Source of the DNA: CSSED10-109M sp964349455 | Lineage (GTDB): Bacteria; Bacillota_I; Bacilli_A; RF39; UBA660 | Direction: 5' to 3' | NCBI GenBank assembly: GCA_964349455.1 | Contig: CAYGGG010000003.1 | Span: forward strand, 1 to 38,321 | Length of the DNA stretch: 38,321 nt | Shown: piece after piece, positions 7,666 through 14,426 of the stretch | Position numbering within the stretch: the stretch's first letter is position 1 | How the letters are laid out: each line of letters starts with the position of its first letter | Notes under the pieces: generated by a model | What the model was told of the DNA's origin: nothing | What the model saw: only the letters and a program-made list of their open reading frames with translations | Database searches by the model: none | Position numbers and translations under genes: made by a program

Positions 7666-9312
7666 TTTCTTCTTCTAAAAAGCTTTCTTTTTTAGCTTCT
7701 TCTAGCATTTTTTCAAACTGATAATATGCAATTTTAGCACTTCTATTAAACTCCTCTAAGTAAACATCAGCAAAATCAGTGCCATTAAATTTTTGGTATT
7801 TGGGCTCTAAAATTGAACTAATCGCTTGATAAGGTACCCCATGTTGCACTAAATTAACACCATAACCCATTCCTTGATATCGTCCTAATATCGCAGCTTG
7901 TTCCAATAATGTTTCTTGATATGATTCTTGATATGATTTTTGATAAGTAACAATATAAGCTGGTTGATTACTATATTTTTGATTAATTATCTTTGGATTT
8001 TGATTTGGGAAAATGTTTTCTACCTGTTCTAAACTCAATCGATTACTTGTATCTACCATTGCTCCTCGATTACCTGCTTCAAATCCATCTTTCATCCCTT
8101 TCGCTCTTAATTCTTGTTGTTGATTATGCTGATCTATTTCCTCTTTTGTGATTTGTTGATTATATAACTTGAATTTAGTTGGAACACTTTTTATTGAAAA
8201 TCCAACAACATTCCCTTGTCCATCATAAATAGGCTCATTATGGTCTGGGCTTTTTCCGGTTGACTCATCAACCAACTTGGTCTTATCTAGTTGTTCTTGT
8301 TCCTCTAATGCTTCATATTCATCTCTCATCTTTTGTACTCTTAATTCTGCTTGTTGATTAAGCTGATCTATTTCTTCTTTTGTAAGCGGTGCTTGTTGAA
8401 ATGGCAAACCTGTCTTTGTTGGTTGATTAAGNNNNNNNNNNNNNNNNNNNNNNNNNNNNNNNNNNNNNNNNNNNNNNNNNNNNNNNNNNNNNNNNNNNNN
8501 NNNNNNNNNNNNNNNNNNNNNNNNNNNNNNNCTTTTGTAAGCGGTGCTTGTTGAAATGGCAAACCTGTCTTTGTTGGTTGATTAAGTTTGATTTTCAGAT
8601 GTTTAGTTTCTTTACAAAGATTTTCATATTTTTGATTGTAAGTAGCATAAGTGTTTTCCAATTCTTCAATAATCTTTTTAGGATCACGCTTAATCTTTTT
8701 ATATTCTTCTTCCCCCACTATTTTTTTTAGAGTTGCTTTAAAGTTGCCTAAAAGAACTAATTCTTTTTCAATTGATTGATAAAAATTAAGAAAATAATCA
8801 ATGTATTGTTCTTTTGTTTCATTTAATTGTAGGAATTTTAAATGAGCACTCAAATCAACATCATTTTTATTTAATTCATTTCTTAAAGAAAGGGCTGCCT
8901 CATGAATATCAAGCAATATTCTAATTCTTTTTTGAACAATATTTCGTCGACAAGTCTTCAGCAAATCTTCCTTGATAGTTGGTCTAATTTCTTCTTCAGT
9001 ATCAAACCCGACTCGTTTTTCAACAATCGCTACGATATCTTCAGTTTCAAATTGTTCTAAATTTTTGAAAAACTTTTTGGTTACTTCTTGAAACTTGTGT
9101 TGTAAGAATAGCGAATCAACTGGGTTTGTTTCTGATTTCAAGTCTTTTTGAGTTTGATTTATTTCTTCAATCATTTCAATCATTTCAAAGTAACTTTGGT
9201 TACTTTGAACTAAATCATACCACAAAACCTCACCAATAATAATTTTAAAGGCATCCGTTGTAAGTTCAATTGTTAAATTAGGATTGTGGGGTGCAAATAA
9301 ATTTGAATTCAC
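7643..9312 (-). CDS. Coiled-coil protein, paralog A, split by assembly gap
   Basis: The N-terminal part (9312 down to about 8532) and the C-terminal part (8431 down to 7643) are one gene interrupted by 100 N. The 55 bases on each side of the N run are identical. Collapsing them gives one in-frame 504-residue protein: 260 residues from the upper part joined at ...PFQQAPLTK to 244 from the lower part. With the N run kept, the frames differ by one and a spurious stop appears. The start is GTG at 9312 after GAGGTGATAAG. The N-terminal 240 residues are homologous to paralog B. The C-terminal half has a repeated element (TKEEIDQLNQQAELR near 259 and TKEEIDQHNQQQELR near 337, 78 residues apart) and a Gln/Tyr-rich segment. 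Cytoplasmic; function unknown. Confidence 0.8.
8377..8586. repeat. Identical 55-bp sequences flanking the N gap
   Basis: Positions 8377-8431 and 8532-8586 are identical for 55 bases and directly abut the N run on each side. This looks like a de Bruijn-graph overlap left unmerged at a scaffold join (k = 55). A genuine tandem repeat is a less likely alternative. Confidence 0.9.
8432..8531. other. Assembly gap (100 N)
   Basis: Exactly 100 N, a placeholder length commonly used by scaffolders. It falls inside the coding sequence of paralog A. The true missing length may be zero, or minus 55 given the duplicated ends. Confidence 0.98.
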
Positions 9313-9330
9313 CTTATCACCTCTTTTTAT

Positions 9331-9359
9331 ACTATATCATTTATTAATATTTGTGACAA
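9331..9359 (-). promoter_or_regulatory. Promoter of coiled-coil paralog A
   Basis: TTGTCA (9359-9354) and TATAGT (9336-9331) are 17 nt apart, with TGA just before the -10. The -35 lies within the last codons of recO. This allows the gene to be expressed apart from the era-recO operon. Confidence 0.7.
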
Positions 9360-10089
9360 CTATTTTCTCAATTTTATTTAAAAATTGCTTGCTTTTTAAA
9401 TAAAGGCCGGTATAATCATCATAATACAAATCTAAAAAATTTCTAATTTCTTTTTTCACTTCATCTTGAATACTAATTTTAGTAATTTTTTTAATATCAA
9501 CATAATAAAACATTCTAATCATTTTAATTGTTTTTGGCTGATATATTTTTTCACCATCATAACAATTTTTGCACACATAACCGCCTCTTTTAAGCGACAA
9601 AGTTTTAATATCCTTTGTTGTTTGACAAACAGCACAACAATCAATAACGGGAGCGACTCCTAAATATTCTAAAAATCTTAATTCTAAAATCAAAGTAATT
9701 ACACTCGGATCGAAATTTTGTTCGATTTTTTCAAAACTATTAACAACATCAAAAAATATTTCCGACTGTTTACTTTCACGATATACTTGCATTGCTAAAT
9801 CTAAAATTAATGATGCATAGCTTATTTTTAAAATATCTTTTCGGATATTTGGATAACAATTAATTAAATCAATTGTTTTAACAATTGATAACTTATCCTT
9901 TTTATAATAAATATAAAAATAACCATAAACAAAGGTTTGGCTTAAACTACACAAGGGACTTTTAACACTACGACATCCTTTGCTAATTAAACCAATAATG
10001 CCGTATTCTTTTGTTAAAACATTTAAGATTTTGCTTGTTTCGCCATAATCAAGTTCGGTTAAAATAATTCCTTCAACTTTTTCAATCAT
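9337..10089 (-). CDS. recO: DNA repair protein RecO
   Basis: A 250-residue RecO homolog; it anneals ssDNA and, with RecR, loads RecA in recombinational repair. The N-terminal OB-fold is recognisable (EGIILTELDYGETSKIL, EYGIIGLISKG). A central helical region follows, then a four-Cys zinc module, CCAVC and CKNC (about residues 151-180). Length is typical. The start overlaps the era stop by one base (TAATG), so the two are translationally coupled. The era-recO order is widespread in Bacilli. Confidence 0.93.
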   Translation of the reverse strand: MIEKVEGIILTELDYGETSKILNVLTKEYGIIGLISKGCRSVKSPLCSLSQTFVYGYFYIYYKKDKLSIVKTIDLINCYPNIRKDILKISYASLILDLAMQVYRESKQSEIFFDVVNSFEKIEQNFDPSVITLILELRFLEYLGVAPVIDCCAVCQTTKDIKTLSLKRGGYVCKNCYDGEKIYQPKTIKMIRMFYYVDIKKITKISIQDEVKKEIRNFLDLYYDDYTGLYLKSKQFLNKIEKIVVTNINK

Positions 10090-10961
10090 TATTCATACCC
10101 AAACTCTTTTAAATAATGTTGTTGATCACGCCATTTTTCAACAACTTTAACATATAGTTCAAGAAAAACTGGTTTTTTAACTAATGCTTCAATTTCCGGG
10201 CGTGCTCTGGTTCCAATTTCTTTAATCATTTTACCATTTTTACCAATTAGAATTCTTTTTAATGAATCACGATCAACAATTACCATAACTGTAATCACTA
10301 GTCTTTTTTGACGATATTCAATTGATTCAACCAAACAAGTAACCGCATGCGGAATTTCTTCTTCTGTTAAAATTAGTACTTTTTCACGAATAATTTCTGA
10401 AATTAAAAATTTCTCGCTTTGATCAGTTACTTGGGTTTCTGGATAATAAACGGTTTCATCAATTAAATATTTTTTAATGATATCAATTAAATATTTGTTT
10501 TCTTCTTTTAACGCTGAAAAAGGGATTATTTCCTTAAAATCAAACAAATCTTTATATTGGTTAATCTTTTCAAAAAGTTTTTCTTTTTTGATTTTATCTA
10601 TTTTATTTAAAACTAAAATAACCGGTATCGGTTCTTTTTTAAGCATTTCAATAATTCGCAAATCACCTCTACCCAATTCTAAACTAGCATCAACAATAAA
10701 TAAAATTAAATCAACCCCATCAATACTTTGATAGGCTGTTTTATTTATTTTTTCGCCTAATTGGTGTTTTGGTTTATGAATTCCTGGTGTATCAACAAAA
10801 ACAATTTGCGTTTCACTGTCATTATAAATGCCCTTAATTTGATGACGCGTTGTTCCTGGTTTATCAGAAACAATTGCTATTTTAGTATTAATAAAGTTAT
10901 TTAATAAAGTTGATTTACCAACATTGGGTCTTCCAATTATTGCAACAAATCCTGTTTTCAT
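10089..10961 (-). CDS. era: GTPase Era
   Basis: A 290-residue GTPase that binds 16S rRNA and assists 30S assembly. The GTPase domain has G1 GRPNVGKST (about 10-18), G3 DTPG and G4 NKID. The C-terminal KH domain shows IGKNGKMIKEIGTRAR. Its start overlaps the cdd stop by four bases (ATGA) and its stop overlaps the recO start, so it sits in the middle of a tightly coupled operon. Length and domain order are normal. Confidence 0.97.
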   Translation of the reverse strand: MKTGFVAIIGRPNVGKSTLLNNFINTKIAIVSDKPGTTRHQIKGIYNDSETQIVFVDTPGIHKPKHQLGEKINKTAYQSIDGVDLILFIVDASLELGRGDLRIIEMLKKEPIPVILVLNKIDKIKKEKLFEKINQYKDLFDFKEIIPFSALKEENKYLIDIIKKYLIDETVYYPETQVTDQSEKFLISEIIREKVLILTEEEIPHAVTCLVESIEYRQKRLVITVMVIVDRDSLKRILIGKNGKMIKEIGTRARPEIEALVKKPVFLELYVKVVEKWRDQQHYLKEFGYE

Positions 10962-11338
10962 AATAAATCCTTTTTAGTAAATGGGTGAACAATAATATCA
11001 CGCATTTTATAATACTTGGAAACACCATTTAAAACTAATACTAAATCACAAGTTGGTTCAAAAAATTCAACAATTGTTTGACGACATAAAAAACATGGGA
11101 AGGCAAAGTTAGATCCTTCAACCATTACCGTTAATGACACAAAATCACCTTTTTTATATCCCATTGTTATTGCATTGTTGATTGCATTTCGTTCAGCACA
11201 AATTGTTGCCCCGTAAGAAGCATTTTCAACATTAACGCCGTAATATTCTTTCCCATCGCGCATTAAAACTTTCGCAGCAACAGGGTAATTTGAGTATGGT
11301 GCATAAGCATTTTTTATTATTTTTTCTAGTTTTTCCAT
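10958..11338 (-). CDS. cdd: Cytidine deaminase
   Basis: A 126-residue homotetrameric-type cytidine deaminase that converts (deoxy)cytidine to (deoxy)uridine in pyrimidine salvage. The zinc site is CAERNAI (catalytic Glu) and PCFLCRQ. The N-terminus, NAYAPYSNYPVAAKVL, is the usual substrate-pocket motif. The start is preceded by an excellent AGGAGGTAAA ribosome site. It is placed between dgkA and era as in many Bacilli, and its stop overlaps the era start by 4 nt. Confidence 0.96.
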   Translation of the reverse strand: MEKLEKIIKNAYAPYSNYPVAAKVLMRDGKEYYGVNVENASYGATICAERNAINNAITMGYKKGDFVSLTVMVEGSNFAFPCFLCRQTIVEFFEPTCDLVLVLNGVSKYYKMRDIIVHPFTKKDLL

Positions 11339-11346
11339 TTTACCTC

Positions 11347-11739
11347 CTAGGAGAAAAGTTCGATGATTTTTGGAACAAAAATAATGCCACCGCCAGCAAT
11401 TGCTAACATCGAGAAAATAAAAACAGCTGCTGAGCCTAAGTCTTTGGCCTTTTTCGCTAATTCATGGTAGTCGGGACTAACAAGATCAACAATCGCTTCA
11501 ATCGCCGTATTAATCAATTCTGAGCCTAATACTAATAGAATTAAAATGATAACAAATATCCACTCAATCGCACTAATTTTTAATGTGAATCCCGCAACTG
11601 CAGCAAAAATTGTTGCAAGCAAATGAATCCACATACTTTGTTCATCACGATAAGCTGTTATTAACCCTTGAAATGAATACTTAAATGAATTGATAAATCT
11701 TCTAAATCCCTTTCTTTTTATCTGTTCTCTTGATACCAT
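11347..11739 (-). CDS. dgkA: Undecaprenol/diacylglycerol kinase
   Basis: A 130-residue membrane kinase of the Gram-positive DgkA family, probably phosphorylating undecaprenol for lipid-carrier recycling. Three transmembrane helices are visible (about 38-53, 58-76 and 104-124). The active-site pattern is GSELINTAIEAIVD with the conserved Glu residues, and the N-terminus has FINSFKYSFQGL and DEQSMWIH. The start overlaps the end of ybeY by 38 nt, an unusually long overlap; GAGG lies about 12 nt upstream of the ATG. Confidence 0.93.
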   Translation of the reverse strand: MVSREQIKRKGFRRFINSFKYSFQGLITAYRDEQSMWIHLLATIFAAVAGFTLKISAIEWIFVIILILLVLGSELINTAIEAIVDLVSPDYHELAKKAKDLGSAAVFIFSMLAIAGGGIIFVPKIIELFS

Positions 11740-12157
11740 AACTTTCCAAAACCTCCTCTTGTTTTTGAAACATTATTTTTTCTTCTTTTTTATTTTGATG
11801 ATCATAGCCCAACAAATGATACAAACCATGAATTGTTAAAAAGAAAATTTCTCTTTTTAATGAATGATTATATTCCTTGGCCTGGACCTTTGCTTGTTCA
11901 ATTGATATGTATATATCACCTAAAACTCTTGTTTCTGGTTCAATTTCAAACTTATGATCTTCTAGTGCAAATGAAATAACATCAGTTGCTTTATTTTGAT
12001 TACGATAGCGTTTATTTATTTCTTTTATCTTTTGATTATCGACAAAGACAACATTTAAATCAATATTATTTAAATCTTCTTTTTTTAAAACAAAATTTAT
12101 TAATTTTTCCAGTTCAGAAATATTTATTTTATCTTTTGTTTGATTAAATAGATTCAT
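11702..12157 (-). CDS. ybeY: Endoribonuclease YbeY
   Basis: A 151-residue zinc-dependent RNase involved in 16S rRNA 3' maturation and ribosome quality control. The metal motif HGLYHLLGYDH (three His) is intact at about residues 112-122. The upstream pattern ATDVISFAL...LGDIYIS is typical of the family. Its start overlaps the VanZ-like gene by four bases and its end overlaps dgkA by 38 nt. Confidence 0.96.
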   Translation of the reverse strand: MNLFNQTKDKINISELEKLINFVLKKEDLNNIDLNVVFVDNQKIKEINKRYRNQNKATDVISFALEDHKFEIEPETRVLGDIYISIEQAKVQAKEYNHSLKREIFFLTIHGLYHLLGYDHQNKKEEKIMFQKQEEVLESYGIKRTDKKKGI

Positions 12158-12669
12158 TTTTTTCTCCGAAAGGGTAATGCAATAATTCGATACATGAAAT
12201 AGCCAATTAAAGCACCAATCACATTTAATAGGATATCGTCAACATCAAACACTCGTCCAATATAAAATTGGGTTGTTTCAATTGTTACTGATAAGATGAG
12301 TGCTAAAAAGATAATGACTCTCGCTTTTTTTAAATTTAAATGATATGAAACATAAAGTCCATATGGAATAAACATAATAATATTGCCCGCAATGTTTTTA
12401 AAAAATAATTCGCTTCCTGTTTCATATCTAAATATTTCTTTGAATAAGGTAATATTATAAGTTGACCAATCAACGTCTTGAAAAGTAACAACATAGAATA
12501 GCATAAATATGTATGTAAAAAAAATTAAATCAATTAATTCTTTAAAATAATTTAATTTTTTTTTGTTAATAATTCGATCACTTATTTTTAAAGTAATTAA
12601 AACCGTTGAAAAAATTAATAACATTGGCCATACTTCTTTTATTACATTAATTATAATCTTTAAATCCAT
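12154..12669 (-). CDS. VanZ-like membrane protein
   Basis: A 171-residue integral membrane protein with about five hydrophobic segments. The VanZ-family pattern is present: GNIIMFIPYGLY, then ETTQFYIGRVFDVDDILLN and GALIGYF. VanZ confers low-level teicoplanin resistance in some vancomycin operons, but most chromosomal homologs have no known role. Its stop overlaps ybeY by 4 nt, so it heads the ybeY-dgkA-cdd-era-recO operon here. The ribosome site is GAGGGATGAAAG. Confidence 0.87.
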   Translation of the reverse strand: MDLKIIINVIKEVWPMLLIFSTVLITLKISDRIINKKKLNYFKELIDLIFFTYIFMLFYVVTFQDVDWSTYNITLFKEIFRYETGSELFFKNIAGNIIMFIPYGLYVSYHLNLKKARVIIFLALILSVTIETTQFYIGRVFDVDDILLNVIGALIGYFMYRIIALPFRRKK

Positions 12670-12720
12670 CTTTCATCCCTCTATTAATTCTACTACTTTT
12701 TCAAAGAAAAATAAATAGCT

Positions 12721-13584
12721 TTACAAAAAAGGATTACTAATTATTATCTTTCCAACTTCACAATCATTTAAACCGGTGTATAATGCAACCTCTTTTTTGT
12801 TTAAAAAAATAATTCCAGCGGGGAAACAAATTTCTTTTAAATAATCTTTTTTACAAGGTCCTTTTTCAAAAAAATTTCTTGATGCAATTATTTTAAAATT
12901 TTCAATTACATTTTTTTCAGTATCATAAATAAAAGAAATAACATCATAAATAAATTGATCTTTCTTTTTATATGATTTATGACCAATTACACCAATTTTT
13001 CCTTTGCCCAAATTAATTGCTTGATTGCAGCCACCCCATTCGTTTTCTTTAAAAATTCCTGGAATATTTCTAGCCTTATTAATACTAGAACTATTTAACT
13101 CCTCTAAATTATTTATAATTAGAAAACAAATCGTTGCTTCGCTACCATATTTCTTTCTGATTCTTTCTGATTTTGGTCTCGTAAAAACACCAATTTTTTG
13201 ATTATCTAATTCAACTAAGCGAATGTCTTTCATGTTTTTAGGACCTTTGGTAAAATACTCTAAACTGTTAATATTTTTGCCCTTATAAAAATAAGTATAA
13301 AATTTATCGATTTTATCTTGTTTGTGAAAAACATAAACACCACCTAATACTAATTGATCATTTATTTCAGTAACAAATGGATCTTCAATTAGTAATGGTT
13401 TAATTTCTTCGATAACGGTATACTCATCTTCGTTTGTTTGTTGAAAAAGCCTTGTTGTTGATTTCGCCCAATCTTCTCTTTTTTCGACTCGACCATAGAT
13501 ATATTTTTGATTATTAAAGGGCACTGACGGATTATAAACATCATAACCATCAACTCCTTTAAATTTTATCTTAGTTGCCTTCAT
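12721..13584 (-). CDS. DUF1861 protein, beta-propeller glycosidase-like
   Basis: A 287-residue protein resembling the DUF1861 (MTP-1) family, which is related to five-bladed beta-propeller glycoside hydrolases/phosphorylases such as GH43 and GH130. Visible markers are GVDGYDVYNPSVPF, YGRVEKREDWAKS, IEDPFVTEI, VLGGVYVF and WGGCNQAINLGKGKIGVIGH. No signal peptide is seen, so it is probably cytoplasmic and may act on imported sugars or glycoconjugates; activity is unproven for the family. It follows a terminator and has AGGAGG before its ATG, but no convincing promoter was found. Confidence 0.78.
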   Translation of the reverse strand: MKATKIKFKGVDGYDVYNPSVPFNNQKYIYGRVEKREDWAKSTTRLFQQTNEDEYTVIEEIKPLLIEDPFVTEINDQLVLGGVYVFHKQDKIDKFYTYFYKGKNINSLEYFTKGPKNMKDIRLVELDNQKIGVFTRPKSERIRKKYGSEATICFLIINNLEELNSSSINKARNIPGIFKENEWGGCNQAINLGKGKIGVIGHKSYKKKDQFIYDVISFIYDTEKNVIENFKIIASRNFFEKGPCKKDYLKEICFPAGIIFLNKKEVALYTGLNDCEVGKIIISNPFL

Positions 13585-13596
13585 TTTGCCTCCTAT

Positions 13597-13622
13597 TTAA
13601 AAAATCTGGAAATACCAGATTA
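13597..13622 (-). terminator. Rho-independent terminator
   Basis: The hairpin AATCTGG/CCAGATT with a 5-nt loop is followed by T residues on the minus strand. It begins at the stop codon of the 248-residue unknown gene. Confidence 0.85.
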
Positions 13623-14366
13623 TTTTATTTTTTCAATTTCTTCATAATTTATATTTTTTTTCAACACTTGAAATAATTGCCCAACAGTTTCAAGTCCCGG
13701 ATATTCACAACCACTTTCTTCAAACATATTTGGTTCTGAACAAAGATTCATTTCAAAATTATTTACCTTTTCTTCATTTAAATCATCTTTTCCAATAAAA
13801 CCGCTAATAATTAATTTTTGAATAGAACCTAAATGACTTTTTTTTGCTTTTTTTCGAAAATAATAATTATGATCCATTAGATTAGTAATATTTTTAAACT
13901 TCGTTTTGTCTTCAATATTCAATTCAAGTTGACCTTTAACAGCATAATCAAAAACTGTATCAAAATCATAAGTTTGAGCAATAAGGTTGGTACAAATTTC
14001 TTCATCACTTAATGATAAATCTTCGCTACCAATCATATTATTAATAATAATTGCTGACAGCCCCTTATTTAGTGCAATTGAATCACCTTTCATTGCCATT
14101 GGCATTAATTCTACTAATAGATGTTTTTGATAATCGGCTACTTGTTCTTTGCCTAAATATATAATTTTTTTGCCATCTTCATTCTTAACCGCAAGTGGGT
14201 CACTCATCACAAATACACTTTCTTTTTTAACTTCGATGTTTTCTAATTGTGGTGTTAAATTTTCTAATTCTTGAGCTAAAACAACCATTGTTGGATCTTG
14301 TTTTATTTTTTCAATACAAATGGTCAATAACTCTTTAATATCATTAGTAGGATTAAAATTATTCAT
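13620..14366 (-). CDS. Hypothetical cytoplasmic protein
   Basis: I do not recognise this 248-residue acidic protein. It has no signal peptide or membrane segment and is predicted largely helical. A Cys-containing stretch lies near the C-terminus (MNLCSEPNMFEESGCEYPG). It has its own good promoter (14390-14419), a short leader, a ribosome site (GGAGGTT) and a terminator at its stop, so it is a single-gene unit between dnaE and the DUF1861 gene. Confidence 0.75.
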   Translation of the reverse strand: MNNFNPTNDIKELLTICIEKIKQDPTMVVLAQELENLTPQLENIEVKKESVFVMSDPLAVKNEDGKKIIYLGKEQVADYQKHLLVELMPMAMKGDSIALNKGLSAIIINNMIGSEDLSLSDEEICTNLIAQTYDFDTVFDYAVKGQLELNIEDKTKFKNITNLMDHNYYFRKKAKKSHLGSIQKLIISGFIGKDDLNEEKVNNFEMNLCSEPNMFEESGCEYPGLETVGQLFQVLKKNINYEEIEKIK

Positions 14367-14389
14367 AACATAACCTCCACTAGTTGCTT

Positions 14390-14419
14390 ATTATATCACA
14401 TTATTTCCCAAAATTGCAA
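14390..14419 (-). promoter_or_regulatory. Promoter of the 248-residue unknown gene
   Basis: TTGCAA (14419-14414), an 18-nt spacer, and a perfect TATAAT (14395-14390). The predicted RNA start is about 17 nt upstream of the ATG. Confidence 0.75.
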
Positions 14420-14426
14420 TTCTTTT

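Noticed and set aside
8368..8531. Reading frame of the upper part of paralog A continued through the N run to a stop at 8368.
   Set aside because: The frame crosses unknown bases and then reads the duplicated 55-bp segment in the wrong frame; collapsing the overlap gives a better continuous frame.
12670..12720. Hairpin TTTTTC/GAAAAA between the DUF1861 gene and the VanZ-like gene as a terminator.
   Set aside because: No T-run follows the stem on the transcribed strand, so termination is not supported.
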